DNA of 64,000 nt from Raffaelea ambrosiae (GCA_002778195.1 PCDI01000017.1:262119-326118), one strand, 5' to 3'. Counted from the stretch's first letter, positions 1-11,639 are shown. Numbers and translations are program-made. The notes: generated by a model not told the origin, from the letters alone.

Positions 1-2789
1 ACGTTGCCGCTCGTAATGTCCTGCATGGCTTCGTCGCTCAGCTCGTGCCCGGAGGTGACGCGCGACTTGGCTGCCGACGACGACGCCAGCAGGTCTGTGT
101 CTGACTTGGCCACACTGGGCGAAGAAGCAATGGGGGATGGTGGCTGTTGGTCGAACCGGAGGGTCTGGCTCCTCTTGTAGATAGGGTTCTGTTTGTGGTG
201 GTGGTGGTGGTTGTTGTTAAAGGACGATGTATGCGGAAGACGGGGACTCGCCTGGGCATGCGAGCCCGAGCTAGAAGAGGAATTGTCAGACGTCTTGGTA
301 GACGCCTGTGCAGCCTCCTGTGTGTTCGGGGAGGGCGACGGCGGCGACGCATTGTCGGGCGCGTCGCTGCCCTTGAAGAAATTGTTGAAGAAGCTGCTGA
401 TCGGGTTGTTGTTGTTGGTCACGCCCGTCGACATCCAGCCGCCCACGCCGCCGCCCGACGAGGCATGGACAGGCTCCTCTTCGTCGCCTCTGAGATAGGC
501 GGCCGACGGGGGCGAAATAGCGCGGATGCTTTGCCGGTCGTCTTCCAACATGGCCGTGCTCGACGGCTGCGGCACCTCGTGGGCATCATGGCCTGCAGCG
601 GTGCCCTCAACAGTCGAAGACATAGCCCCAGCCACCACACCGCCGCCATTGCCACCACTACCGCCGCCCTGTGTGTGAACATCGTCGCCGTCCTCTTCCC
701 AGTTGTCTTCGCGGCCCGTGGTCACATTGGCGCCGATGAGCTCGGCCCAGCCGGCACCCACCACCGTTTCGATCAGGCCGGCCTCGCGGCGGGCCTTCTC
801 AACACGGCCCAACCCCTGCCAGTCCAGGAAGAGCAGGCAGCTCGTGCGCAGGGGCACAATGCCGTCGTTGACCACGTTGGAGTAGACGGTGCGGTTGCGG
901 AATTTTTTCAGGGCCGTGTGTGCTGGGCCAGTAGGCAGGATGCGCAGCAGAGGCTTGGATTCGGGCCGCGACTCGCCCATGACCTTCTTGTGCGCATTCT
1001 CGCCCAGGTTGACAATGGCGCCCCAGCTGCTGCGGGCGAGCGTGGGTGCTCGCCACGTCAAGCCCAGATCCTGGCCGGTGCGCCCCACCAGGCCAAAGTC
1101 CAGAGCAAACTTGACGTACAGCGGGTTCTCGTGGTTCAGGCCCAGCAGCGGAGACGCCATGGCAATGAAGTTGACGGGCTGGATGATGTTGAAAAAATGC
1201 GGCGAGTGCTTCTGGATGTAGGCGACGGCGTAGGTCTGGATGAGGCCGCCCAGCGAGTGGCCGATGAAGCTGATCTTGGTGAACCTGTAGGCGCGGTGGC
1301 TCTGGACGCCCGGGGCGTGTGCGGCGCTGCCGTGCTTGTGCGCTGGCTGCCGCAAGGCCACGCTGGCGGTGGAGCTGTTGTTGGTGGCCGAGGCAGCGCC
1401 CGGTGCCATGGGACCGTACACCTCGTCGATGTCCTCGTCTTGCACGGCCGTTTTCGCCGCGGAGTTCTTGGTCGACGGGAGGAAGGGCTGGTCGGGATAC
1501 GTGGTGTTCAGCACATAGCGTGCCAGGCGCTTGCCGAGATACTTAATCCCCCGCTCGGTCTTTGTGGCATTCCCCGAGTAGCCGCGCACAATGACCTCTT
1601 CCTCGTCGTCTTCCTCGTCGCCCTCAACGACCTCGTCCGTCTCGAGGTACTCTTCTCCCCGGGCCGCTGCGGCCTGGGCGCGCTCGCGTGCCCGGCGGAC
1701 CTTGCGGTCGACCTTGGCCTGTTGCGCGGCGGCATCGATGCTCTCCTTGAGATACAGCATGTCGGCCCCCAGGTTGCTGTGCAGGCCGTGGGTCAGCACG
1801 ACCAGGTGGACCTTCTTGATCTTCCTTCGCGGAGCCTCGGTCTGCGGCGAGGCTGTCGCCTGCGGGTGCTCGGACTCGAAACGGGCCGGCTGCGCTGGCC
1901 GGTGCGACGACGACGCAGACGCGGGCGCTGCAGACTTGAACATTTTCATCCTGGCCGCAGCGCCCGCGACGACGCCGTCGTGTCGGCCGGGAGGGTGGTC
2001 CCAGCCCGGCAGCTTGGGCTTGTTCCACAGGTCTGCGGTGTCCTCCACGCGCAGGCGGACGGCGCGGGAGTAGACGCCCTTGGGCTGGTCCGGGTGGTGG
2101 CCGTCGCGGCCGGGCTGGTAGTCGCTCACGCGGCCGGGCTGCAGGACCTGTGCCTGGGACGCATTGGCGCTGCCGCCGCCCAAGATGATGGGGATGCCGG
2201 GCACGACGCTGCTGCCAATGTCCAGCGACTTGGGGTCGCGCGCCAGCAGGATCTCGTAGTGCACGGCCGCCGACGTGGAGAAGACGACCTGGCTGCAGAT
2301 GTTGATGGTCCAGGTGGCGCTCGGTGGCTGCGGAGGAGCGGTCAGCAGGGCCAGGTCGCTCGGACTGATGCGGTGCGACAGGCTCAGGCCGTAGCTTTCT
2401 TCCATGCCGTTGCCGTTGCCGTTGCCGGCGCTGCCCGGCCGCAGGGGTGCGCCACCACTGCCGGCGTCGTGCCGGATGTTCTCGGGCACCGTCAGACGAC
2501 AGGCCCAGGTGCCGCCGGCCTTGAGCATGGGCTCGAACTCGGGGACGCCATACTGCCGCGGATTCTCAAACTTCTCGTTCGGGTTGAAGGTGGCCGGGTA
2601 GGCGTCGACATACAGGCTGTAGGGTCCGTGGACAAAGGCGGCGCGCAGGGCTGTCGTGCACGTGTTGCGGATGCGCAGGTACAGATACTCGGGCGCCGGC
2701 AGGATGCGGTCGTGGGCCGGCGTGTAAGTGACGGTGTAGCGGACAACCTCGCCGATCTTGACGCTGCCGACCTGGTGGAGGAGCAGCAT
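1..2789 (-). CDS. ROG1-type DUF676 serine esterase/lipase (3' end cut off by window)
   Basis: One open frame runs from an ATG at 2789 to the left edge without a stop (929 codons plus two bases), so the C-terminus is missing. The protein starts MLLLHQVGSVKIGEVVRYTV, a start I recognise from fungal DUF676 (putative serine esterase) proteins related to yeast Rog1. The lipase-like part begins near residue 331 with HGLHSNLG, and the nucleophile elbow GHSLGG lies near residue 508. A second conserved stretch follows (VNFIAMASPLLGL, then NDGIVPLRTS, which would carry the acid residue region). The N-terminal ~300 residues are a beta-rich region typical of the family. After ~residue 690 the protein becomes low-complexity (Ser, Asn, His and Gly runs). 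Yeast Rog1 is a monoacylglycerol lipase; by homology this one should act on acyl lipids, but the substrate here is inference. No intron is needed in the visible part. Confidence 0.88.
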   Translation of the reverse strand, partial: MLLLHQVGSVKIGEVVRYTVTYTPAHDRILPAPEYLYLRIRNTCTTALRAAFVHGPYSLYVDAYPATFNPNEKFENPRQYGVPEFEPMLKAGGTWACRLTVPENIRHDAGSGGAPLRPGSAGNGNGNGMEESYGLSLSHRISPSDLALLTAPPQPPSATWTINICSQVVFSTSAAVHYEILLARDPKSLDIGSSVVPGIPIILGGGSANASQAQVLQPGRVSDYQPGRDGHHPDQPKGVYSRAVRLRVEDTADLWNKPKLPGWDHPPGRHDGVVAGAAARMKMFKSAAPASASSSHRPAQPARFESEHPQATASPQTEAPRRKIKKVHLVVLTHGLHSNLGADMLYLKESIDAAAQQAKVDRKVRRARERAQAAAARGEEYLETDEVVEGDEEDDEEEVIVRGYSGNATKTERGIKYLGKRLARYVLNTTYPDQPFLPSTKNSAAKTAVQDEDIDEVYGPMAPGAASATNNSSTASVALRQPAHKHGSAAHAPGVQSHRAYRFTKISFIGHSLGGLIQTYAVAYIQKHSPHFFNIIQPVNFIAMASPLLGLNHENPLYVKFALDFGLVGRTGQDLGLTWRAPTLARSSWGAIVNLGENAHKKVMGESRPESKPLLRILPTGPAHTALKKFRNRTVYSNVVNDGIVPLRTSCLLFLDWQGLGRVEKARREAGLIETVVGAGWAELIGANVTTGREDNWEEDGDDVHTQGGGSGGNGGGVVAGAMSSTVEGTAAGHDAHEVPQPSSTAMLEDDRQSIRAISPPSAAYLRGDEEEPVHASSGGGVGGWMSTGVTNNNNPISSFFNNFFKGSDAPDNASPPSPSPNTQEAAQASTKTSDNSSSSSGSHAQASPRLPHTSSFNNNHHHHHKQNPIYKRSQTLRFDQQPPSPIASSPSVAKSDTDLLASSSAAKSRVTSGHELSDEAMQDITSGN

Positions 2790-4128
2790 GGTTTGGACGA
2801 AGGAAAAGGGGGGGGAGGAAACGCACGCCTTCTCAGGCAGTCCTTCTCAGGCAGTCGAGGGTCGCCGCACAGGTGGCTTGCCTGTCTGGTTCTCGCCGGT
2901 GCCCTGCTTTCGGGTGCTCAGCTCGGCCCAGCTCTGCCCAGCTCTGCCCAGCTCTGCCCAGCTCCGCTCAGCTCCGCTCAGCTCGTCCTCCGGTGCTTGG
3001 CCCAGCTCGGCCCAGCTTTCTTGGATGTCTTGTTTGTTCTGACGTCACGCGACTCGGCAAACCAGCTCGTGCTCCTGTTTGAGCTCCACACACAGCTCGG
3101 CTCTCTTTGGACTCTGCTCTCCGAGAACCGGGACAACAAGCGAGGGCAGTGTGGTTTCAGCTCATTTGAGCGTGTTTGGGGACAGGAGAAAAGCGTTTGT
3201 CGGGGGGGGGCGGTGGGCGGCGAGACGGGCAACGGGCAGTATGGACATGACAGAATGGGTTCCCCACCAGAGTCAGACGAGAGAGTGCCCCAGGACGAGA
3301 CTGCTCCCAACAGAAGGGCCAGAGCGAGACCCAGCATCTGGTGTGGAGCTTGCCCGGGCTAGCAGGAGCTTAGTGGGGTTTCTGCCCCAAGTATGGCTGT
3401 CCGCAAGAAAGAAAAGCGAAACCGAGGACGGCGGGAGAGAACAGCACGAGCGCGAGCGAGGCGACGAAAAGAACACAAAAAAAAGGAAAAGTGCTGGCGT
3501 GTGGAGAAATGGAGCTGCCATTGAGCTTGCCCTTTATTGCTACGTATTCTTTTTTGGAATTGCTTGGCTCTCTCGGGTTTGCAACGTCTCGGAACCCCGT
3601 CTGTTTGGGGAAGGAACGACCAGGGCAAGTGGGGAGCACTGTTCGCGCCTTCCTGGGGCACACCAAGAGGACGGAAGCGGCGGATGACGTCGATTGTTGG
3701 GTGTACTCGTACAGAGTACAGGCGACCCGTGCCTGTCTGGCCACTGTGCAACTACGAAGTAGTTAGCTAATAGCTTAGGTACCGTTGTTATCGAGCAACG
3801 GCCAGCCACGAAAACAAAACAAAAAAGGCACCGTCAAATACCGACTTTATTATGACCATGCGGGTACGAGTACTGGCCACACAGCTGCGAAAAAAATATC
3901 AAGCTAGAATGCAGACTCCGTAGATTGCCGTTCGAATGTCTCTGTCTCTACGGCCACATGCCAAACCACACCCAACTTTTAAGAATCGTACACGGTGATC
4001 TGCAAACCGCCGTGTCACCAGCAAAGGTACAGGAAAAACACCCAACCCAGACGATCTGCAGGAGTCAGGTCCTGTCCTGTCTGTTCCACCTTGGTGCCGC
4101 CTCGCACCGTCTTGATTATAGTTTGCCT
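2790..4128. other. Intergenic: promoter of the lipase gene and 3' side of NCL1
   Basis: No credible coding frame is seen. It holds a degenerate tandem repeat at about 2915-3020, a G-run at 3200-3209, A-rich tracts, and two copies of the interspersed motif TACTCGTAC (3704-3712, and its reverse complement at 3864-3872). Open frames here are low-complexity shadows rich in Ser/Arg. Confidence 0.6.
2915..3020. repeat. Degenerate tandem repeat, unit about CCCAGCTCTG
   Basis: About ten imperfect 10-base units (CCCAGCTCTG, CTCAGCTCCG, CCCAGCTCGG) run in tandem about 130 bases upstream of the lipase start codon. They lie in the presumed 5' leader or promoter. No coding role is evident. Confidence 0.8.
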
Positions 4129-6973
4129 TTACGAGGACGGCGCATCCTCTGCATCGTACTCGTTGATCTCGTCCTCCTGCGCCTTGACGGCGGCCACTTC
4201 GGCTGGCTCGGCCTGCCCATGGGCAGCATGGCCACTCTGATCGGCAGATGCCTCTTCCGCGGACCCGTTCTGGGGCGCAGCCTGCTGGCTGATGTGCCCC
4301 GCCCCCTGCTGGCCCTTGTTGCTGTTCTTCTTGTTGTTCAGCGAGTTGTTCACCAGGGGCGTCGTGTCGTTGAAGATGCGCAGCAGCATCGCCGCCCGGT
4401 CCTCCTTGGGCAGCATCAGGTTGAGCGAGTGGAAGCTCTTGTACAGCGGCAGCGCCATCGGCTCCATGGGGACGCCCGTTGCGTCGTCCTCGTTGTCGGC
4501 GGCGTCCTCCTCGGGCTCCACCTTGAGAACAAAACAGCCCATGCCCAGCTCCGGCAACCGCTCGCCGACCTCGCCCAGGCGTGCCAGGGCAGCATTCTCG
4601 CCGCCCGTCTTCCCGTCGTCTGTAAACTTGGGGAACATCTCCACGAGCAGCGCCTTGAGCGTCGACTTGCGGTGCAGCCGCACAATGCGCTCCTCGCCCA
4701 CGTAGCCCTGCAGCAGCGGCATGCCCTCGGCCTGGATGCGCCAGCGGCACACATCGGCCGACGGCGCGTCCTGCTTGACCAGCATGCGCACGCCGGCATG
4801 CACAAACTTGACCCGCGCCTGCTTCTGCGGCGTGCCGTCAAAGGCGTTGCACATCAGAATGTCGCGCACGAGTCCGTTCGTGTAGTAGATCGCCTTGGCC
4901 GGCTCGCCGTAGGCGTTGCGCACCATGAACCGGTCCGTGGGGAATTTGGGCGAGATGTTGTAGAAGCGCAGCACGTCCGCAACGACGGCATGGTCCGCCG
5001 CCAAAAACTTGAAGGGCTCCTCGTACGGGCCGTCGTTTTTGCGCCGCGGGCCCGGCGTTCTCGCCTCGCCTTCTGGCGACGCCTCGGCCGCGTCGGTCTC
5101 TCCCTTGAGGTTGCCGTCGACTGCATCCGAAGACGGCGTCGCCGCTACGGCCTCAGGCTGGGCCGTCTTTTCTGCTGCCTTGGCTTCCTCGGGCACGGCC
5201 TCCCGTAACGGAAGGTCCTCCACTGCTGTATCGGCCACGGCGGTTGACGTCTGCTCTTCCTCTTCCCGCTGCTGCTTCTTGGCCGGCGGGTCGTCGGTCT
5301 CTTCAGTCTCCTTGTCGTCTCCGCCATCATCCGCAGGTCTCTTGATACCCCGGGATGTGGGCTCTGCCGTCTCCGTTGCCTTCCTCTGTTCCTTGGCCTT
5401 GAATTCATCCTTCTTCTCCAGCACCACAATGAAAAACCCGCCCGTGTCCTGCAGGTGCGGGTACACGCGCAGACAGCGCTCCAGGGGCAGTTTGTCCGAG
5501 TTTGCGTTGGGGAACATGGTCTCAGCCAAGCGGCTTGGGATCACGCCGCCGCTGCCGCCGTCCTCCTCCGACTGTGCCGCATACGCCTCCACCTCGGCCC
5601 AGTTGTTCCAAACACGGCCCGCCTTGTCCATGACCTTCCAGGACTTGAGGCCGGGTCGCCTCTTCAGCGCCGGCAGCGCACTGCTGTTGTCAAGGATCTC
5701 GACCTTATCGGCTCCCCCGCAGAGCTCCACGGCCGTGGCCACAACGGACTCGTTCTCGACCGGGTTGAGACTGCAGGTCGAGTAGACGACACGGCCGCCC
5801 ACTTTCAGCATCTGCAGCGCCCGCACAAGGATGCGCACCTGCACCAGGTGGAGGCCCATGGCATTACCGGGCGTCCAGTCCTTCCACAGGGTGACGTTCT
5901 TGCGCAGCGTGCCGTCGCCCGAGCAGGGCACGTCGGCCAGGATTCGGTCGAACTTGAGGTACCGCGTCGGGTGACGCTTGCCGCTGGCGGCTTCTTCGGG
6001 CGTGGGCGGCAAGCGCATCGACGGATAGATAGTCGCGTCGTGGTTGGTCACGACCATGTTGGGTGACGAAAGGCGCTTCAGCTGGTGGATCAGCAGGTGG
6101 CTGCGCTTGTAGTCGGCATCGTTGGCCACGAGAATGCCGGTGGCACGGCCATCGTCGCTGGGGTCAGCCGCCAAGCGTCCAGCCGGGTCTTCTTCGGCAG
6201 CGTCTTCCTCGTCCAGCGCAGCCTGCGCGTCGTCGCCCGTCAATCCACGGGCCATGACGCGCATCACCTTGCGCACGCGTGCCTCCTCGCCGGCATGGAT
6301 CATCTCCAGCAGCTGAGCGGCCTTGCTTCCGGGCGCAGCGCACATGTCGAGCACGGCCATGCCCGGCCGCACATCCATCAGCAGCGGCGGAATCATGCTG
6401 ACGACCTCCTGGCGGCTGATGTTGCCGACGTTGGTCTCCGACACAAGGAACTTCTGGAAGGCCGCAAAGGGCGGGAACTTGCGGATGACCGTCTTGGACG
6501 TGGTCATCCACCAGGCCAGGTTGTCCGGGTACCAGGGCACAGCCTGGGGCGGGCTCACCGGCAGGCCGTCGTAGTGCGTAATGCTGGCCAGCTCGGGGAT
6601 GTAGCGCGTCTGCAGCAGCTTCTGCACGGCGATCGCATGGCCCTTGGACCCGCAGAAGCGGAAGCTGTGCGGCAGCTCGCGCCGGAAAGCGGCCCAGAAG
6701 GCCTCGCGCTCCTCCTCGTTGTCATTGAAGCCAAGGAGGTCATTGTAGTACTGCTGCAGCTTGTCGTTGTTCTTGACAATGTCGGAGTACGCCTTGGGGA
6801 AGCGCTCGTTGGATCGCCCACCATTTCGTCCGCCACGACCACGGTTTCTCTGTGAATAGCGAAAGCAAAAAGAACATGTCAGCAAACACACAGAGATGCT
6901 GGAGGAGATCTCGAGGCACTTCTGGCCAGATGGTTGGCTGGTCTTTTCTCACCTTGAAGCCGCCTCTCCCCAT
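4129..6973 (-). CDS. NCL1: tRNA (cytosine-5)-methyltransferase Ncl1/Trm4 (NSUN2 family)
   Basis: Two exons: 6953-6973 (MGRGGFK) and 4129-6849, joined across a 103-base intron (donor GTGAGA, acceptor TTCACAG); 913 residues. The family puts m5C into tRNA (C34, C40, C48, C49 in yeast) in the nucleus. Visible motifs: the SAM-binding loop DMCAAPGSKAAQLL at about residue 175; the NCL1/NSUN2-type segment ILVANDADYKRSHLLIHQ; motif IV ADVPCSGDGT with the conserved Cys at about 316; motif VI VVYSTCSLNPVENES with the catalytic Cys at about 366. A charged linker at about 550-640 (KKQQREEEEQ, acidic) precedes the conserved C-terminal domain, and the tail is acidic and Gln/Asn-rich. The short first exon is required because the longer in-frame upstream reading (MCLLTCSF...) is intron sequence and lacks the family N-terminus. 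Confidence 0.96.
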
Positions 6974-7304
6974 GGTGGAAACGAGGCCCGAATTGCAATC
7001 AAAGACCGATTTAGATAAGATGAATCGGCTTTCGAACGTCCTGACAAACCTAGCAAGGCTCATTCAACGTGGATATCAACTGGGGAGGTTTGCGAATCAA
7101 AAGTGAAGAGGGGGGGGGGGAAGCATCTGCGAATGGAGAGAAAAAAAAAAAATCCAAGCTCTTGGTGGCTAAAAATGCTTATCGATTATCGGTTATCGTA
7201 TCGGGTGTGGATAAGAGACAGGTATATGATACATGCTGTGTAGTTCATTATTCTAATAGATTGCGGTACTAGTACAATGATCGCCCTCCCTTGCGCTGTC
7301 CCCT
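6974..7304. other. Intergenic between NCL1 start and MTG2 stop
   Basis: 331 bases with a G-run, an A-run, and a short AT-rich stretch with cgattatcggttatcg. Both flanking genes are on the minus strand, so this holds the NCL1 promoter and the MTG2-like 3' UTR. No gene is seen. Confidence 0.6.
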
Positions 7305-9350
7305 TCACTGGTCCAGAAGGCCAACAGTCCAGTGGATGATGCTGTCGACGCCGTGGCCGTTGATGGCGCTCACAGGGATCACCGCGAGCTTGTCGACCCA
7401 AGCGTCCTCCAGGCCACTGGGGTGCTGCTCGTCGTAAGCCTCAATGGCCGCCAGGTATGCCTGGAGACGCTGGAAGTTGGCCTGGGCGCCCGGGAGGTCG
7501 CTCTTGGTGGCCACGACAAACCACGGCTTGCCGGCGATGGCCAGCTCGGGCATGCCGATGGGGCTGTTGAGGGAGCTGTACTCGTCTGGATGCGCGAGCG
7601 TGTTGACGTAGTCATGCTCCTGGAAGCCTCTCCCCCGGCGGCCGCTCGGCCACGAGCGGCCGCCCTCCCGCTCCCGCTGCGCAACCTCGGCCTCGCGCAC
7701 GCGCTGCTGCTCCTCCTCCTCGCGGAAGCGCGCGTACAGCCCGACCTCCTTCCACAGCGCCTTGAGCGCTGCCACCGAGTCGCCGGCGCCCATGTCGATC
7801 ACAAAGGCCAGCACGCCGGCGCGCTCGACATGGCGTAGAAACTCGATGCCCAGGCCCTTGTCGAGGTGCGCGCCCTCGATGAGGCCCGGGATGTCCGCAA
7901 TCGTAAAGCGTGTGCGGGCCGAGTCGCCCTGTTGGTCGAGCGCCACGATCGGCTTCCCGCGGTTGTTGTCCAGCACGACGGTGCCAATGTTGGGCTGCAG
8001 CGTCGTGAACGCCCAGGACCCGACGCGGGCGCGGCTTTTGCTGATGGCGCGCAGCAGGGTGCTCTTGCCGGCATTGGGCAGGCCGACGAGGCCGACGTCG
8101 GCCAGCAGCTTCAGCTCCATCTGCAGCGTCATGGTCACGGCGTGGTCGCCCTTGGTGGCAATGACGGGCCGCGGCGTGCTGCGCGCCACAAAGTGCGGGT
8201 TGCCGAGACCGCCGGTGCCACCGGCAGCAAGCAGGACCGGCTGCGGCGTCGGGCGCGACAGGTCGAGGTACACGGGGGCGGGCGGCTGGGGAACGACACG
8301 GTCGCGCCGCGGGAGCCGCGGGTAATCAATGTTTTTCACTTCGGTCGCCGACAGGCCCGGGTAGACCACCCACTTTTTGCGCAGCCAGGCGGCCCTGGCC
8401 TCGTCTGCCTCCTCCGCCTCGAGCCGCTGCTGCTGGTCCAGCGCCAGCTCATCTTTGGTGCGCGGTCGTTGTTGTTGTTGTTGTGACTGGTCGTACTGCT
8501 CGTCCTCTTCTTCTTCTTCTTCCATTTCCGCCTCCGCCGCCTCCTCCTCCTCCTGCCTCTGCTTGGCTGACTTGCCCGCCATCGCTACCCTGGCTGCTTT
8601 GGCTGCCTTGATCTTGGCCTGCGCGGCTTTCCTGGCCTCGTCGGCGGCGATGTTGGCCAGCTTGCGCCTTTGCCGATCGGCCCGCGCATGTGCGCGCCTC
8701 TCGTCGGCCTCTTCTTCCATTGGGTCGATGCGGCTCACCTCGGTGACCACGGTGCCGACGGGAACCGTGATGATGAGGTCATCGCCGCGCTGCCCATTGC
8801 GGGCGCCGCCTTCGCCGTGCTTGCCGCGGCCCGCGCGCATCACACGCCGGCGGGCAATCTTGTGCAGCGATGTCTCACCCGGCACAGCCTGGATGTAGAC
8901 GCTGCCGCCGTGGCCGCCATCCCCCCCATTGGGTGGGCCTTCGGGCAGGAACAGCTCGCGCAAGAACGCGATGCAGCCGTTGCCGCCGCCGCCTGCGTGG
9001 ACGGTGAGCAAGGCTTTGTCGGCGAAGCTGGCGGCGGCATAGTCGGTGGGCAAGGGGTTGAGCCGTGATACCGGGTACTCAGTAGACCCAGGAGAGCTGT
9101 CTTCTTCTTCTGCCCCTGCGGACGTGGAAGCCGGCCCCGTCGAGTAGAGCCGTCTTGCTAGTGGCGGTGGTGGTGGGGACGAACATGTCGATGAGAACGA
9201 GTGCAGAGTTGGGCGATGTGCTGCTGCTAGCCATGATGCTCCTGCTGCTACCCGTTGCCTTCCTCTGTAGCCGGCTCTGCAGTAACAAAATGTCGCCGGG
9301 TCCAAAATTGACGAAAGCAGAGGCACACTGCCCGGGTACCGAGGAGCCAT
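7305..9350 (-). CDS. MTG2: Mitochondrial Obg-family GTPase (Mtg2/ObgE-like)
   Basis: A single exon of 681 codons. The first ~85 residues are Arg/Ser/Ala-rich with few acids, as in a mitochondrial presequence. The Obg fold follows: FADKALLTVHAGGGGNGC, then the Gly-rich PNGGDGGHGGSVYI, HGEGGARNGQRGDDLIITVP and GGTGGLGNPHF. The GTPase domain has G1 GLPNAGKST near residue 421, the switch sequence FTTLQPN, G3 DIPGLIEGAH near 487, and G4 TKSD near 612. Obg GTPases assist assembly of the large ribosomal subunit; yeast Mtg2 does this for the mitochondrial ribosome. An unusual ~150-residue insert between the Obg glycine-rich segments is Ala/Lys/Arg-rich, then acidic and Gln-rich (EEEEEE, QQQQQ), and probably forms a coiled coil. 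The call is firm; the mitochondrial location is inferred from the presequence. Confidence 0.95.
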   Translation of the reverse strand: MAPRYPGSVPLLSSILDPATFCYCRAGYRGRQRVAAGASWLAAAHRPTLHSFSSTCSSPPPPPLARRLYSTGPASTSAGAEEEDSSPGSTEYPVSRLNPLPTDYAAASFADKALLTVHAGGGGNGCIAFLRELFLPEGPPNGGDGGHGGSVYIQAVPGETSLHKIARRRVMRAGRGKHGEGGARNGQRGDDLIITVPVGTVVTEVSRIDPMEEEADERRAHARADRQRRKLANIAADEARKAAQAKIKAAKAARVAMAGKSAKQRQEEEEAAEAEMEEEEEEDEQYDQSQQQQQRPRTKDELALDQQQRLEAEEADEARAAWLRKKWVVYPGLSATEVKNIDYPRLPRRDRVVPQPPAPVYLDLSRPTPQPVLLAAGGTGGLGNPHFVARSTPRPVIATKGDHAVTMTLQMELKLLADVGLVGLPNAGKSTLLRAISKSRARVGSWAFTTLQPNIGTVVLDNNRGKPIVALDQQGDSARTRFTIADIPGLIEGAHLDKGLGIEFLRHVERAGVLAFVIDMGAGDSVAALKALWKEVGLYARFREEEEQQRVREAEVAQREREGGRSWPSGRRGRGFQEHDYVNTLAHPDEYSSLNSPIGMPELAIAGKPWFVVATKSDLPGAQANFQRLQAYLAAIEAYDEQHPSGLEDAWVDKLAVIPVSAINGHGVDSIIHWTVGLLDQ

Positions 9351-10093
9351 GGTCGGAAGTGATGTTTTGTGGTGGCCGTTGGCATTTTTTAGACGATGTT
9401 GAATTTTTGCAGGAGCAAAAACGGCTAGAGTAATATGTCATGCTTCTATCAGTGCTTTTCTTGGTGGCCACCTGGATGCCCTCTCCAGCACAACCCGCCC
9501 ATGTATCGTAGCTGGAGGGAATGTTTTGACCAAGTTTTTCAATCTCTTGTTTCTTCCTTCTTTTCATTCTGGCACAGTTGTGTGGAAGCCATGCGTTTGC
9601 TCGCTGGACGTCATTGTAGCAGGTTCACGTCTCACAGGATGAAAAGATGAGCGTCAAAGCGTAGCCCACCGAAGGTCACCTGGACTTTACCAGCACTGAG
9701 GCTTTTCTTTTTCGAGTTCGATCTCTGCTAATCAAGTTTCTACGGACACAAGATTGATTTTGCTGCATCCAAGGAATTCACAAGCGAAGAGCTACGAACC
9801 GCAGCCGATGCGAGGCTTCTGGTTGCCATCCACTCCTTGGCGCACATGGTGGATCAGATCGATCTCTTAGCGAGGACTTACAAGAGCCTCGCCAGGGCCC
9901 ATTCCTTGGGTTATCGAGCAGCTACGGGGTCCCTCCGTCGTTTGCATCCTTGGCCGGCGAGCAACACGAGCAACAGCGTTCGAAGCAGACTGGGGGCGGC
10001 TAGAGGGACAGATGGCGCGGCGAGATGGCAAACAAGCGCCGCAGTGTCTAGTGGCCGAAATGGCGTGCAGACGGGCAAGGTGCAGAGGTTTGC

Positions 10094-10135
10094 CGAAGGC
10101 TGCCGAAGGTGCAGAAGGTGCCGAAGGTGCAGAAA
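10094..10135. repeat. Short tandem repeat, unit about GCAGAAGGTGCCGAAG
   Basis: Three imperfect units of GAAGGTGCAGAAGGTGCC type lie next to each other in non-coding DNA upstream of MTG2. Confidence 0.6.
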
Positions 10136-11639
10136 TGTGCGAGCGGCTCTACCAGTGAAAGGTCGTTGGCGAGATGTCGTCGCAGGGTCACTGTATCCTT
10201 CTCTTCGGCATCCAAAGTAGAAGAAGCGAAGACTGCCCGTGCAATTATTAATTGTCGTCCCTTTTGTGCGATGACGGCAGAAGGACCTGCAGAAAGGACC
10301 GTTCCAGAGCCCCTCCCCCTGCTGGCGCACCAGGCAGGCACGCTGCATTTGGCTAAAGTGCGGTGTGGGCTTGCCCTCGCTCCGCGGATCGTGCAGCCGC
10401 GGCTGTGGGCAGAAAAAAAAAAAGGGCCAGCGAGGAAAAAGCAAAAAAGAAGGAGAGGCAGAAGGAGGGAAAAGCCGCCCTTTTTATGCAGGTGGACGAT
10501 GGCTTGGGAACTTTTTGTGGCGCCCGCCCATTTCGCAGCCGAAGCCAAAAACACAGAAAGAGCCTCGGATTCGGGCGCATCGCACCTTCCTCGCTTGTCA
10601 AACACCCAACCCTGTCGGGGCTTCCTTGCTGCGAGCCGTGGATGCTGTTCAGAACAGCACGAGCATTGTCTGTGAATTGTTGCTGTGGCGCCCGCCCTCC
10701 CCTCTCTTCGGACGACAGTGCGTGGACAGGGCGACTTGCAACTAAGCACTATATATGCGAACCCGCGCACCGTCCTCTTCCGGCCTGACCGGCAGCCCGG
10801 ACGAAGGCCCAGCGACGCCCAACGCGCGCCGTGTCTGTACCCAACGACGCTGCCAGACAGACGTGGAACGGCCAGGGAGCGAATCACCAACCGCTCCTGG
10901 ACCTGGCGCTGATCCACTTTCGCGTCCGCCGCTCTGTCTGCCAGGCCCTCTGCGTCGCCTTGGCCTCATATTCCCCCTCGATCGCCGCCCTCTCCTGCCT
11001 TCCCGCAGCATCTTTTTGTTTTTGTTTTTTTGCTTTGTTTTTTGCGACTCTTTCTGTCTCACACTCGTTTGCATTGCCGAGTTTGGCTCGCTCCTCAGGT
11101 ATGTCCTCTTTTTTGGGGGGGCACGTCGTCCTCTGCTGCTGCAAAATCAAGGAGACACCCCCCCCCCCCTTCTGGCTCTCGTACTTGAGCCTCCTCCCAT
11201 TTCTCCCATCCACCCACAATCTTCCACACACTCTCTCCCCCTCTCTGGTCTCTGGTCTCGCCGTTCTGCGCATCTGCTTGCCCGTCGCCGCGATCCCTTC
11301 CACACTGCTGCGCGGCAAGGCTTCCCGGCCGGGTCAGGGTTTCACTCTCGCGGCAGACATCCGCCATACAGGGTGTGGATCGCACATAAAAAAAAAAAGA
11401 AAAAAAGAAAAACAGGGAGGCTCCCTCTGTGCTCGTCTTGGTTGGTGGTCGTCCTCCTCCCCACGCGTGCGCCCCATGGCGCGCGCTGTCTCGTCAGGTT
11501 TTCGGCCCTGGTGTTGCCATGTGTGTGGCATTCTGTGTCGCCTCTGGGCCCCCTGCAAAACCACACCATCTTGTCGCGACCATCCCGCGTCTCACCAGCC
11601 GAAGAGGCAATTGGCCGAAAAGCTTGGACGGCCACTATT

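Noticed and set aside
147..3362. A 1,071-codon open frame on the plus strand
   Set aside because: It is the antisense shadow of the minus-strand DUF676 lipase gene, with Val/Gly/Arg-biased composition and no family motif.
3925..5208. A 427-codon plus-strand open frame
   Set aside because: Antisense of NCL1; the NCL1 frame carries all methyltransferase motifs.
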